From: Ignavibacteria bacterium
Lineage (GTDB): Bacteria; Bacteroidota; Ignavibacteria; Ignavibacteriales; Ignavibacteriaceae
NCBI GenBank assembly: GCA_030693705.1
Contig: JAUYAB010000062.1
Span: forward strand, 1 to 64,000
Length of the DNA: 64,000 bases
Direction: 5' to 3'
Each line of letters begins with the position of its first letter. Within the stretch, counting starts at the first letter, position 1. Shown one piece after another: positions 45,562 to 55,036 of this stretch. The position numbers and the translations under genes are program-made. The notes under the pieces are model-generated. The model was not told where the DNA came from. It ran no database searches and worked only from the letters and a program-made list of their open reading frames with translations.

Positions 45562-46776
45562 ATGTTCTGTAACGTTGACGAAGCAATTGAAGAAATAAAA
45601 AACGGAAAAGTGATCATTATTATTGATGACGAAGACCGCGAGAACGAAGGCGATTTTGTCTGTGCGGCGGAGTTCGTTACTCCCGAAATAATTAATTTCA
45701 TGATAACAAACGGCAAAGGATTAGTCTGCATTTCCCTTACCGGCAAACGCCTGGAAGAACTTGATCTACCGCTGATGGTTGATGAAAACTCCGCTCTTCA
45801 CGGAACGCAGTTTACCGTTACTGTTGATGCGGTAGATGGAACTACAACCGGAATTTCTGCCGCCGATAGAGCCGTAACCATCAAAAAGATGATCGATCCG
45901 AATTCGAGAAGAAATGATTTCGCAGTTCCCGGGCATATCTTCCCGCTTCGTGCAATGGATGAAGGCGTTCTCCGCCGCGCCGGACATACCGAGGCAGTTG
46001 TTGATCTTTGCGCTCTTGCCGGATTAACTCACGCCGGAGTACTTTGTGAAATTTTGCAAGACAACGGTGAGATGGCGCGCGTCCCTCAGCTTATTGAACT
46101 TGCTGAAAAATTCAATTTAAAAATTCTTACGGTAAAAGATCTCATTCACTACCGTTTAAGAAAAGAAAGTCTTGTTGAAAAAGTTACCGAAGTAAATCTT
46201 CCTACTACAAAAGGAAATTTCAGAATGGTTCTTTTTGAAAATAAAATTGAAAAAAAAGAACATCTTGCTTTGGTTAAAGGGGAAATTGATCCCGATAAAC
46301 CGGTGCTTGTACGGATGCACTCCGAATGTTTGACCGGTGATGTTTTCCATTCATTACGGTGCGACTGTCACGACCAGCTTAACAGCGCGATTGATATGAT
46401 AGAGAAAGAGGGAGTTGGTGTTGTGGTTTATATGCGCCAGGAAGGGCGGGGAATTGGTCTAACAAATAAACTCCGCGCATACAATTTACAAGATGAAGGG
46501 AAAGATACCGTTGAAGCGAACGAAGCGCTCGGCTTCCGTGCTGATCTGAGAGACTACGGCATTGGTGCGCAAATACTTCTTCAACTTGGTATCCGTAAAA
46601 TAAAATTGTTGACCAACAATCCGAAAAAAGTTGTCGGCTTAAAAGGATACGATCTTGAAATCGTAGAACGTGTTCCTATAGAAATCGCCCCGAATGCGAA
46701 CAACCTCCGTTATTTACAAACCAAAAGAGATAAAATGGGGCATTTGATTTTGGAGGATAAGGGGAAGAAGAAATAA
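45562..46776 (+). CDS. ribBA: Bifunctional 3,4-dihydroxy-2-butanone-4-phosphate synthase / GTP cyclohydrolase II
   Basis: The 404-residue protein is a two-domain fusion. The N-terminal half (about 1-205) is the RibB domain with '[15 protein letters not shown]' and '[16 protein letters not shown]'. The C-terminal half (about 206-404) is GTP cyclohydrolase II, with zinc ligands in '[20 protein letters not shown]' and '[20 protein letters not shown]' in two parts. The two activities open the two branches of riboflavin synthesis. No FMN riboswitch is seen upstream. A hairpin with T-run follows the stop and probably ends the transcript. Confidence 0.97.
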   Translation: MFCNVDEAIEEIKNGKVIIIIDDEDRENEGDFVCAAEFVTPEIINFMITNGKGLVCISLTGKRLEELDLPLMVDENSALHGTQFTVTVDAVDGTTTGISAADRAVTIKKMIDPNSRRNDFAVPGHIFPLRAMDEGVLRRAGHTEAVVDLCALAGLTHAGVLCEILQDNGEMARVPQLIELAEKFNLKILTVKDLIHYRLRKESLVEKVTEVNLPTTKGNFRMVLFENKIEKKEHLALVKGEIDPDKPVLVRMHSECLTGDVFHSLRCDCHDQLNSAIDMIEKEGVGVVVYMRQEGRGIGLTNKLRAYNLQDEGKDTVEANEALGFRADLRDYGIGAQILLQLGIRKIKLLTNNPKKVVGLKGYDLEIVERVPIEIAPNANNLRYLQTKRDKMGHLILEDKGKKK

Positions 46777-46800
46777 CATCGTCGCTGCTATTTTACTACC

Positions 46801-46918
46801 GCGTAACCATAAATGGATTACGCTGCACAAACAAGTCCCGATAATTCGGGATGAATTTTTTGGCGATCATCGTTTACGATGATTTATTCGCACAGCGTTG
46901 CCGTTTACGGCTACGCTG
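46801..46918. repeat. Cluster of four hairpins between convergent genes
   Basis: Hairpin 1 (46801-46823) pairs GCGTAA with TTACGC around an inner CCA/TGG pairing. Hairpin 2 (46836-46851) has stem TCCCGA/TCGGGA and loop TAAT. Hairpin 3 (46866-46883) has stem ATCATCG/CGATGAT and loop TTTA. Hairpin 4 (46893-46918) has CAGCGT/ACGCTG and GCCG/CGGC separated by one T-T mismatch, again with loop TTTA. They lie between the ribBA stop and the stop of the opposing gene. Confidence 0.8.
46836..46861 (+). terminator. Probable intrinsic terminator after ribBA
   Basis: The 6-bp stem TCCCGA/TCGGGA with loop TAAT is followed after TGAA by six T residues. It lies about 60 bp after the ribBA stop, in the correct orientation. 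Confidence 0.65.
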
Positions 46919-46942
46919 ATTTTAAATAAAAACAATCGATTA

Positions 46943-48568
46943 CTATTTCACCAAAATCATCTTCTTCATTTCATGTACTTTTCCGGCAGTTAAACCGTAA
47001 AAGTATATTCCTGATGCAATGTTCTTCGCATTAAAAAATATTTCATGCTGTCCGGCGGATTTATTTTCGTTCACCATAACTTTAACTTCTTTTCCCAGCA
47101 CATCGTAAACTTTTAACGTAACAAAACTTTCTTCTTTCAAATTATAAAGAATTGATGTTGTGGGATTAAAAGGATTTGGGAAATTCTGGTATAACTGAAA
47201 ATCAAAAACTTTTGCAACTTCATCCTTAACATCTACTACACCTAAGGTATCGGTTATCAAAGCAGCGTAAACACTTAGCTTCTGTCCGTCAAGCCTCATC
47301 CAGATCGGGTAAACTTTTTTGTTGAACGCAGCGATGTTCGTGTAATCTCCAAAGAACACACCTGCAGTTGGAGTAAAAGAGGATTCACTTATTTTATAAT
47401 TTTCAAAACTCTCTCCACCGTTTGTTGATTTTGCAAGGTAAACATCCGTTGCATAACCGGTAGTATTTCTTCTATCATAAAATACTGCGTAAAGATTTCC
47501 GGTAGTCTGGTCAATTGTCATCCACGGAAAGAATTGATGGCGCGTTGTGTTGTCGTTATTCACTCGAACTACATCTCCCCAACTATTTCCACCGTCGGTT
47601 GATTTTATTACATATACATCGGAGTTATCCGTTCCGTTTCTTTGGTCTCCCCAACAGACGTAAATATTTCCGCGAGTTGCAGATGAACTCGTATCGCACA
47701 ACGTTATCGGTAAACCGTTTACGCGATAAATACCGGGAACCAGAAAATCCCAACCACCGGGCTGCGAAGTAACAAAAATATCTTTTCCAAAAGTTAAACC
47801 GCCGTCAAGCGATTTATCAAACATAATTCCAAGCGGACCTGACCATGCAACATAAACTTCTCCGTTTGGACCAACAGCGGGAACAGCGCCTTCAACGGTA
47901 TTATCTTCATCAATACAGTCTCCACCTTTGTCGCTAACTTTTACTGCCGTCGACCAGGAATTTCCCTGGTCGGTAGAACGTGAAAAAAGAATTCTCGTAC
48001 TGTCTCCTTTTGCAGTGGAACCGTAATTATCAAATTCCGTCCAGCTCGCGTAAAGATTATTTTTGTATTGAGAATGAAGATCAACCGCAAGCCATTCTTT
48101 ATCTTGTTGCTTCGGTGGATTGTAGAAAATTCCCTTTCCGTCATTCCACGTTTTACCGTTGTCAGTTGATTTTTGAACAACGATGCGATCAATCCAATAT
48201 CCGGGAACTAAACTCGGGTTAGAAAGATGAGCGAAATATAAATTTCCTAAACCGTCGTATATAACACACGGATCGCCCCAAACGCCAAGTGTTGAAGTTA
48301 GAGATTTTTGTGTCCAGGTTAAAGCGGAATCAGATGAATAAAAATGATAACTGATATTTGCACCTGCTGCAACTTGTGCTGGATTCTTTGGGTTAATCGC
48401 TATCGTAACTTCTTCTGCGTCGATTGTTGAAGCGGCATCAACACGAATGTTTTTGAATTGTGCGAGTAGAGGGAGTGAAAGAATTAAAGAAAAGAAAACC
48501 ACTCTTTTCATTCCAACAAAGCTATTTAAAAGATTCATCGTATCGGTTTCACGTTTTATCTTTTCCAT
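46943..48568 (-). CDS. Secreted sialidase-like beta-propeller with T9SS sorting domain
   Basis: The ATG at 48568 has GAGGAAG just upstream. Later ATGs at 48538 and 48511 would give a shorter n-region before the signal core 'VVFFSLILSLPLLAQ'. The protein has up to 541 residues. Repeated 'KSTDNGKTWND', 'RSTDQGNSW', 'KSTDGGNSWGD' and 'KSTNGGESFEN' Asp boxes mark a BNR propeller like that of sialidases. The sialidase catalytic Arg triad and Tyr are not evident, so I do not call it an enzyme. The C-terminus is a T9SS sorting domain ('YQNFPNPFNPTTSILYN', 'KKMILVK'). The next gene upstream is a similar propeller, 15 bp away. Confidence 0.8.
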   Translation of the reverse strand: MEKIKRETDTMNLLNSFVGMKRVVFFSLILSLPLLAQFKNIRVDAASTIDAEEVTIAINPKNPAQVAAGANISYHFYSSDSALTWTQKSLTSTLGVWGDPCVIYDGLGNLYFAHLSNPSLVPGYWIDRIVVQKSTDNGKTWNDGKGIFYNPPKQQDKEWLAVDLHSQYKNNLYASWTEFDNYGSTAKGDSTRILFSRSTDQGNSWSTAVKVSDKGGDCIDEDNTVEGAVPAVGPNGEVYVAWSGPLGIMFDKSLDGGLTFGKDIFVTSQPGGWDFLVPGIYRVNGLPITLCDTSSSATRGNIYVCWGDQRNGTDNSDVYVIKSTDGGNSWGDVVRVNNDNTTRHQFFPWMTIDQTTGNLYAVFYDRRNTTGYATDVYLAKSTNGGESFENYKISESSFTPTAGVFFGDYTNIAAFNKKVYPIWMRLDGQKLSVYAALITDTLGVVDVKDEVAKVFDFQLYQNFPNPFNPTTSILYNLKEESFVTLKVYDVLGKEVKVMVNENKSAGQHEIFFNAKNIASGIYFYGLTAGKVHEMKKMILVK

Positions 48569-48583
48569 TTCTTCCTCTTTTTT

Positions 48584-51199
48584 CTATTTTAAAACGATCA
48601 TTTTTTTTGTTGAAAGAAAATTATCTGTCTGCAGGATGTAAAAATAAATTCCCGAACTTAATTTGGCAGCATCAAACGTAACTTCATAAGTACCTTCAGA
48701 TTTTTCCTCATCAACTAAAGTTTGGACTTCCTTTCCCAACACATCAAATACCTTTAGAGAAACAAAACTTTTCTGCGGAACTGAAAATTTAATAATCGTT
48801 GCCGGATTAAATGGATTCGGATAATTCTGTTCAAGAGAAAATTGTGTTGGTGTAATGGTTGAATTTCCTTCAGTTGAAATTGCGGTAAGAATATCATTTA
48901 AATTAATTTCAAACGCTGATCTTCCGTGGGTTGCAGCACGGAGTAACCTTTTTGTTCCGTTATTAAAATAGCTGAAATCTAATACCGGAACATACGGCAT
49001 TCCGTTTCCCAATCTGCTCCAGCTTGTTCCGCTGTTAGCGGTATAGTAGACTCCAAAATCATTCGCGACGTACATGTAAGCTGTGTTAACCGGATCGATA
49101 AACAGATCGCTGCATGGAACATCGGGTAAATTTCCGCTGATGTTTGTCCAACTGTTTCCAAGATCGGTTGAACGAAATACTTTTCCAGCGCCAAATCCTG
49201 AGCGGACGAAATAGACAGTGTTCACATTTGTTGGATCAGTTACAACGCGTGAAATATAATTGGTAGGCGTTGGAATTTTAGAAGTCCGGTCTGTCCAGGT
49301 AATTCCGCCATCGGTAGAAACTTTTACTTGCGGCGAAGTTGAATATTCTCCGGCGGCAAAAATAAAGTAGTTAGCATTTACTTTGCTTTGCTCAAATGAA
49401 ACAATTGTTTTTGATGCTGCGTTCGGAGAAATATTTGTCCATGCAGAACCGGAGTTCGTCGATTTCCAAAAACTTTTTGAAGCTGTATAGAGAATCGTGT
49501 GGTCTGTTACGTGCATTGCAAATGGGGTAGTCCATGCTGATGTAGCATCCCAGGTTGGCGTAATATTCGACCAGTTACTAACTCCGCCGTCTGTTGATTT
49601 TTCAAGACTTCCTTGTTGCGTACTGTAATAAACGATGTTGGGATTCGTATAATCATAAAAACATTCCATTCCATCGCCGGTGGTTACAAAGTTCCAACTA
49701 GAAGTTCCTTTGTTAGTTGTTCTGAACACACCGTTATCTTGCGCCCCGCCGAGTAAAATACTTTCATTTGTTGGGTGAGAAGCAATTCGATAAAACTGAA
49801 GCGTTGAAAGTAAATTGTTCACCGAAGTCCAGGAAGTTCCGCCGTTCGTTGATTTGTAAATACCGCCATCGCAGGCAACGTAAACATAATTACTGTTCGA
49901 AGGAGCAAAAACTATTTTATGATAATCAACATGCATCGGACTGTCCCAGGCAGTGGTGCCGCTGAAAGGTCCGCTAACGTTTCTCACAACATTTATGGTT
50001 GATCCGTCAGTCGTTTTATGGAATTCTATATTTCCGAAGAGAACATATTTTGCATCAGTTGGTTTTACTGCTAATGTTAGGTCATACCATCCTTGATCAT
50101 CCCATGTTGAACCATCGTAACTTCCGCCAAGATTTTTTGTAGAAGATATTTGCGTCCAGTTTGAGCCGTTGTCCGTTGATTTATAAGCCTTAGAGGTTAA
50201 ATCGGTTTGATCTGTATAAATGTAAGAAAATAAAGTTGAAGGTGTTGATGCAGCTATTGCGATCTGTATGCGACGAATTGATGAAGTTGCCGGTAATCCC
50301 GTATTGGTTTGAATCCAATTTACTCCACCATTAGTTGAAGCATAAACACCCGCCGTGGTATAACCGCCACCACACGAAAAATAAACTCTATTCGGATCGG
50401 TCGGATGGAAAACAATGTCGTTCGGATCTTGCAGCGCTTTCACTCTTGTCCAGGTCGCGCCGGCGTCTGTACTTCTCCAGATGCCTTCGTTACTCATATC
50501 GCCTTTGAACCAATTTCCGCTTGCCAATGCAGCAAGAATTATATTAGAATTGCCCGGACTTACAGCGAGTGCGGCAATGTGTGTTGAATTTCCAATACCT
50601 TGATTTATCTTCGCCCATGTATTTCCACCATCGGTTGATTTGTAAATACCATCACCGGAGTAAGTATTCATATCCCAACCGGCAAGAAGTTCACCGGTTC
50701 CTGCATAAACGGTTTCGGGATTTTGCGGATCAATTGCGATCGCTCCAAAAGTTAAAAGTTCAAACTGACTTGATAAATCATTCCACGTGATTCCCCCGTT
50801 TGTTGTTTTCCAAATCCCACCGCCGGCAGCGCCAATGTATACAATGTTCGGATCGATTGGATGAACTGCGAGTCCGCGTATCCTTCCGCTAACGTTTCCC
50901 CAAATAAATGGCTGCCCGCCTGTGATTGATCTAGGACCAATAGCTGCCCAGGATACTGTAGCGGCTGTTTTTGAAAGTGATCTTTTATCAAAAGAAATTT
51001 GTTTTTCTTTTTCATTAAAATATTCTGTCAAGGGAATGGTATCAAGCGGATAGGCTCTTTGGCGGTAGAACCATTCTAATCGTTTAAAAGATTTTCTTGC
51101 TTTTATTTTTGACGGAACCTGATCCCACACAGAAGCATATTGTGCAAAAGACTGCGCTGAAAAAAGGATTAAGACGAGGAAGAGAAATAGTTTTTTCAT
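48584..51199 (-). CDS. Secreted VPS10/BNR-type beta-propeller protein with T9SS sorting domain
   Basis: I chose the ATG at 51199, directly before a signal peptide ('KKLFLFLVLILFSAQSFAQ'); an in-frame start 55 codons upstream adds an unlikely leader. The protein has 871 residues. It begins with a conserved 'FKRLEWFYRQRAYPLDTIP' segment and then 'WAAIGPRSITGG'. Long propeller repeats follow ('IYIGAAGGGIWKTTNGGITW'-like, 'GIYKSTDGGNTWAKI', 'GVYASTNGGVNW'). The C-terminus is a T9SS sorting domain ('EQNYPNPFNPATIIKFS', 'KKMIVLK'). Such proteins often carry other domains, but none is visible here. It was probably transcribed with the downstream propeller gene. Confidence 0.82.
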   Translation of the reverse strand: MKKLFLFLVLILFSAQSFAQYASVWDQVPSKIKARKSFKRLEWFYRQRAYPLDTIPLTEYFNEKEKQISFDKRSLSKTAATVSWAAIGPRSITGGQPFIWGNVSGRIRGLAVHPIDPNIVYIGAAGGGIWKTTNGGITWNDLSSQFELLTFGAIAIDPQNPETVYAGTGELLAGWDMNTYSGDGIYKSTDGGNTWAKINQGIGNSTHIAALAVSPGNSNIILAALASGNWFKGDMSNEGIWRSTDAGATWTRVKALQDPNDIVFHPTDPNRVYFSCGGGYTTAGVYASTNGGVNWIQTNTGLPATSSIRRIQIAIAASTPSTLFSYIYTDQTDLTSKAYKSTDNGSNWTQISSTKNLGGSYDGSTWDDQGWYDLTLAVKPTDAKYVLFGNIEFHKTTDGSTINVVRNVSGPFSGTTAWDSPMHVDYHKIVFAPSNSNYVYVACDGGIYKSTNGGTSWTSVNNLLSTLQFYRIASHPTNESILLGGAQDNGVFRTTNKGTSSWNFVTTGDGMECFYDYTNPNIVYYSTQQGSLEKSTDGGVSNWSNITPTWDATSAWTTPFAMHVTDHTILYTASKSFWKSTNSGSAWTNISPNAASKTIVSFEQSKVNANYFIFAAGEYSTSPQVKVSTDGGITWTDRTSKIPTPTNYISRVVTDPTNVNTVYFVRSGFGAGKVFRSTDLGNSWTNISGNLPDVPCSDLFIDPVNTAYMYVANDFGVYYTANSGTSWSRLGNGMPYVPVLDFSYFNNGTKRLLRAATHGRSAFEINLNDILTAISTEGNSTITPTQFSLEQNYPNPFNPATIIKFSVPQKSFVSLKVFDVLGKEVQTLVDEEKSEGTYEVTFDAAKLSSGIYFYILQTDNFLSTKKMIVLK

Positions 51200-51393
51200 T
51201 ATTAATCCGTTGAAGTATAATAATTTTAGTTTCAATAAGAAATTAAGAAAATCTTTGATGAAAAAAGATGGAATTATCGGTATTGTGAAGCATGGTTGCG
51301 CTAAATCAATTTGAAAGAGATGGGGAGATAAAAAAGAAAAGCGAAGTGAAGTAAGGCAAGGCACTCCAACTTCGCTTTAATAAAATTGAAAGA

Positions 51394-53187
51394 CTATTTT
51401 GCCCCGAGTGTAACTTTTACAGTGATAAGTTCGTTATTTCTTTTTACTTGAACCTCAACAACATCACCGGGAACATGATCTTGCAAAGCGTAAACGTAAT
51501 CATAAATGTTTTCGATTTTCTTGTCACCGAACTTTATCATAATATCGTTTGCTTTTAAACCGGCTTTCTCTGCCGGGCTTCCAGGGCTAACGCCCGAAAG
51601 TTTAAAACCTTCGCTATTGCTCGAGTAATCGGGAATCGTACCAACATAAACTTTCCATCCGCCGGAAGCTTGTTCTTTTCGCGGAACGCTGATGTAATTT
51701 GGTTTTTCCGGTTGATTCGATACAGTATTGGCAATATCAAAAACATAATTCAGAATTATTTCTTCGCCGGTTGAATTAATTAAATCAGCATCGTCTGTCG
51801 GGCGGTGATAATCTGCATGAACTCCTGTAAAGAAGAAAAGTACCGGAATAGCTTTTCCGTAAAAAGAAGATTGATCGCTCGGACCGAACCCTTCATCATT
51901 AAAAGCCAATTGAAGTGAGTCGATATTTTTTTCTTTGAGCAGTTCTTTCCAATTCGGTGAAGTTCCGGTTCCATACACCGTTAATGTTTTTTCTGCATTC
52001 AATCTTCCAACCATATCAAGATTAAGCATCGTGATCATTTTTTCTACGGGAACCGGCGGATGGTTCACAAAATAATTAGAACCAAGCAAGCCCAATTCCT
52101 CGCCGGAAAAAGTTACAAAAATAATACTTCGTTTTAATTGAGCTTTGATCGAAGCGAATTTTTCCGCAAGTTCTAATACTCCCGCGGTTCCGGAAGCATT
52201 ATCATCGGCGCCGTTGTGTATTTGTTCAACCTTTCCTTTATAAAGCGAACCGTCGCCCCCCATTCCAAGGTGATCGTAATGCGCACCGATGACAAGATAT
52301 TCATCTTTTAATTTTGGATCGTTTCCTTCTAAATAACCGCAAACGTTTACTGTCTTTGCCTCAACTTCTTTAATTTCTGTAGCAAGTTGTGCCGAAGATT
52401 TCGCAAAATCAAATGAAGCAGTTTTGTTGCTGTCTTTCATTATCTTTTGGTGCTGTTCAAAATTTATGTGTTCAGCATTGAAGAGCTGATCAATTAAATT
52501 CCTTTTTACATGAACAACAGAAAAATCTTTTATTCCTCCGGCTCTATCATACTTCAACCGTGCAAGTTCATCATCTGAATCTTTGGGAAGCGGACCATTC
52601 ACAAAAATAATTCCCTTTGCTCCTTTTTCTTTTGCAACTGCTGCTTTGGAACGTAAACTTGAAAATTTATCAAATTGTGAATGGGGATTATCATACTCGG
52701 GATTATTTCTCATCACTACAACAATTTTATCTTTTACATCAAGATTTTTGTAATCGTCGTAGTTCAGTTTTGGTGCGGAAATTCCATATCCGGCAAAGAC
52801 CAATTTGGAGTTTAATTTCACTGTTCCGGAGAAGGGAGCAGTGATAAAGTCTGTGCCATAGCTCAATTTGATTTCTTTTCCATTCACCTTAAAAGCAAGT
52901 ACATTCCTTTTAGAGACTTTAACATCCGAGACGAATGAATATTCCTGAAAGAAAGAATTTTTGAACATCGGTTTTAAACCGAATAATTTGAACTGATCTT
53001 TTATGTAATTCACCGCTGCCATGATTTCTTTACTTCCACCCGCTCTTCCCTTCATCGCATCGGAAGCGAGATAGGAAATATGACCGGTAATTTCTTTGGC
53101 TGTAATAGCGCTTTCATGCTGTTTTACTTGTGGGAAATATGAACCGCAAAAAAATAGAACAATAACTATTAAGAGATATTTTTTCAT
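51394..53187 (-). CDS. Secreted M28-family zinc aminopeptidase with PA and PDZ domains
   Basis: I chose the ATG at 53187 because GAGG lies six bases before it; an ATG at 53199 adds four residues. The protein has 597 residues with a signal peptide. A protease-associated domain (about 110-250) interrupts the fold. The M28 zinc ligands are all visible: His in 'IGAHYDHLG', Asp in 'NGADDNASG', Glu-Glu in 'FSGEELGLLG', Asp in 'NLDMVGRL' and His in 'YHRPTDD'. A PDZ domain occupies about 500-597 ('SPAEKAGLKANDIMIKFGDK'). It should cleave N-terminal residues from peptides in the periplasm or outside. It directly follows the TolB-like gene on the same strand. Confidence 0.92.
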   Translation of the reverse strand: MKKYLLIVIVLFFCGSYFPQVKQHESAITAKEITGHISYLASDAMKGRAGGSKEIMAAVNYIKDQFKLFGLKPMFKNSFFQEYSFVSDVKVSKRNVLAFKVNGKEIKLSYGTDFITAPFSGTVKLNSKLVFAGYGISAPKLNYDDYKNLDVKDKIVVVMRNNPEYDNPHSQFDKFSSLRSKAAVAKEKGAKGIIFVNGPLPKDSDDELARLKYDRAGGIKDFSVVHVKRNLIDQLFNAEHINFEQHQKIMKDSNKTASFDFAKSSAQLATEIKEVEAKTVNVCGYLEGNDPKLKDEYLVIGAHYDHLGMGGDGSLYKGKVEQIHNGADDNASGTAGVLELAEKFASIKAQLKRSIIFVTFSGEELGLLGSNYFVNHPPVPVEKMITMLNLDMVGRLNAEKTLTVYGTGTSPNWKELLKEKNIDSLQLAFNDEGFGPSDQSSFYGKAIPVLFFFTGVHADYHRPTDDADLINSTGEEIILNYVFDIANTVSNQPEKPNYISVPRKEQASGGWKVYVGTIPDYSSNSEGFKLSGVSPGSPAEKAGLKANDIMIKFGDKKIENIYDYVYALQDHVPGDVVEVQVKRNNELITVKVTLGAK

Positions 53188-53199
53188 TTCGATCCTCAT

Positions 53200-54228
53200 T
53201 TATTTAATCCAATCAGCTATAAAAATATTTGTGTCGCCTTCTTTTTTACTGTAACGGTTTGAAGCGAAGATAAAATGTTTTCCATCCCGTGTGAACATCG
53301 GGAAACCGTCGAATGATTCATAAAAAGTAATTTGTTCGAGATTTGTTCCATCTGAGTTGATCGTAAACAAATTGAAATCTCTTCCGGTTTTGCTTCCGGC
53401 ATTCGAGGAGAAAATAATTTTTTTCCCATCGGGAGAAAAAAAGGGAGCAAAACTTGCTTTACCAAGCTGCGTTATCTGCTTCATGTTTTTGCCGTCGGCA
53501 TCCATCGTGAAAACCTCTAATGCAGTTGGACGAACGTATCCGTTTTTAACTAAGTCATTATAATCAACCAAATCTTTTTCGGTCCTGGGGCGGCTGGCGC
53601 GGAAAACAATTTTCTTTCCATCCTGAGAAAAGAATGCTCCGCCGTCATAACCTTTTTCATGTGTTAATCTAATTTGATTTGAACCGTCTAAGTCCATTAA
53701 ATAAAGCTCCGGATCGCCATCGCGTGTAGAAGTAAAAATAATTTTATCGCCTTTAGGTGAAACGGTTGCTTCAGCGTCATATCCATCGGCAGAAGTTAAT
53801 CTTTTTACATTTGAGCCGTCCGCGTTCGCTGAAAAAATATCAAACGTTTCATACAATTTCCAAACATATCCTTTTGATCTATCCGGCAACGGGGGACAGT
53901 TCTCATCGGCTAAATGTGTTGAGGCATAAATTATTACAGAATCACCAGGAAGATAATAAGAGCAAGTGGTTCTTCCTTTTCCGGTTGAAACAAGTTTTTT
54001 ACCGGTTCCGTCAATGTTCATCGTAAAAATTTGATCGCACTTTAGCTCGCCGTGAGTAGATTGATATATTAATTTTGTCTCATCGAAAGAGAGGTAAGCT
54101 TCAGCGTTTTCTCCTTCAGGAGTTAACATGCGAATATTTTTAAGATGTTTTTCTTCGGGGAAGCGAAGCGAATCAACGGATTGGCAGTAAAGCATTCCTG
54201 CTAAAAAAAGAAAAAAGAAAAATTTCAT
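53200..54228 (-). CDS. Secreted TolB-like (PD40) beta-propeller protein
   Basis: The 342-residue protein has a short signal peptide ('FFFFLFLAGMLYCQ'). Six or so PD40 blades follow: 'AEAYLSFDETKLIYQS', 'AEATVSPKGDKIIFTSTRDG', 'GGAFFSQDGKKIVF', 'FAPFFSPDGKKIIFSS' and 'GFPMFTRDGKHFIFASNR'. The pattern matches the TolB propeller and related PD40 proteins. A Cys after the signal core ('LYCQS') could make it a lipoprotein. The stop lies 12 bp before the peptidase start, so the two are probably one unit. The exact role is unknown; a peptide-binding partner of the peptidase is a guess. Confidence 0.82.
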   Translation of the reverse strand: MKFFFFLFLAGMLYCQSVDSLRFPEEKHLKNIRMLTPEGENAEAYLSFDETKLIYQSTHGELKCDQIFTMNIDGTGKKLVSTGKGRTTCSYYLPGDSVIIYASTHLADENCPPLPDRSKGYVWKLYETFDIFSANADGSNVKRLTSADGYDAEATVSPKGDKIIFTSTRDGDPELYLMDLDGSNQIRLTHEKGYDGGAFFSQDGKKIVFRASRPRTEKDLVDYNDLVKNGYVRPTALEVFTMDADGKNMKQITQLGKASFAPFFSPDGKKIIFSSNAGSKTGRDFNLFTINSDGTNLEQITFYESFDGFPMFTRDGKHFIFASNRYSKKEGDTNIFIADWIK

Positions 54229-54295
54229 CGTACTCCTATATTGATTATAAATTTTGTTTGAAAGATAAGAATTGTTCGTAAAAAATCAGCAAAAA

Positions 54296-55027
54296 TTAAT
54301 CGGGAATATGAACGAGCACATATTCTTTTGCCGATTTTCCGATCGAATGCGCTTCTTCCATCGTCATATGCATATCATCGGTGGTTGTCTCTTCGTGTCC
54401 CGCTTCAAGTATAGCTAAATCAGCGCCTTTTGCCGCTTTTACAAGCGAATCACAATAACCGGTATCGCCGCCATAACAAATAGTTTTTCCCTTATATTTG
54501 AAATGAAAACCTAAAGCGGGGACAATTCTTTTCTTCTTTTTATTCGGAAGAAATTCTTTGTGAATAACGGAGAAAGGTTTTACTTCAACATTCTTAACGG
54601 AGAACTTCTTTTCTTCACTTATTTTTTTTAGTTCGATTTTATACGGAAGATTGTTTGCATAAACTTTTGTGAATGCGTGGTAAATACTTTCAATCTCAAC
54701 ACAGCCAACCGGGTAATAGATCTTTAGCGGGGAAGTCTTATTCATCACCCGGAGATAAGTCAGCAGCGACCACACGCCGCCAAGATGATCGTGGTGTCCG
54801 TGCGTAACAAAAATTTGGGAGATGTCTTTCAAGCTTTCAACTCCGAGCTCTTTATTCAAGTCTCGCAGAATGCCGTCTCCGGGATCAATGATAAAATGAT
54901 TTTTTCCGGCAGTTAATAATATTCCGGTTGCAATATTCGGGATGGAACAAAAAATCTTTATCGAAAAATCTTTCTTCTCCCAAACGATTGGAAATTTTGA
55001 CGCTAACTTGTTTTGTTTCTTTTTCAT
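54296..55027 (-). CDS. MBL-fold metallo-hydrolase (RNase Z-like)
   Basis: The 243-residue protein has the metallo-beta-lactamase signature 'FVTHGHHDHLGG' (HxHxDH), with a second metal-site Asp in 'CYGGDTGYCDSL' and a His in 'ILEAGHEE'. The layout 'LLTAGKNHFIIDPGDG' and 'VLVHIPD' resembles RNase Z-like hydrolases but it is shorter than most true RNase Z and lacks an obvious exosite. It has no signal peptide. It begins 9 bp after feoB on the same strand, so it is probably co-transcribed with the iron genes. Its substrate is not known. Confidence 0.8.
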   Translation of the reverse strand: MKKKQNKLASKFPIVWEKKDFSIKIFCSIPNIATGILLTAGKNHFIIDPGDGILRDLNKELGVESLKDISQIFVTHGHHDHLGGVWSLLTYLRVMNKTSPLKIYYPVGCVEIESIYHAFTKVYANNLPYKIELKKISEEKKFSVKNVEVKPFSVIHKEFLPNKKKKRIVPALGFHFKYKGKTICYGGDTGYCDSLVKAAKGADLAILEAGHEETTTDDMHMTMEEAHSIGKSAKEYVLVHIPD

Positions 55028-55036
55028 CAGCTTAAC

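Noticed and set aside
46943-48568. Catalytic sialidase
   Set aside because: Asp boxes are present, but the Arg triad and the Tyr/Glu pair of true sialidases could not be identified, so only a propeller is called.
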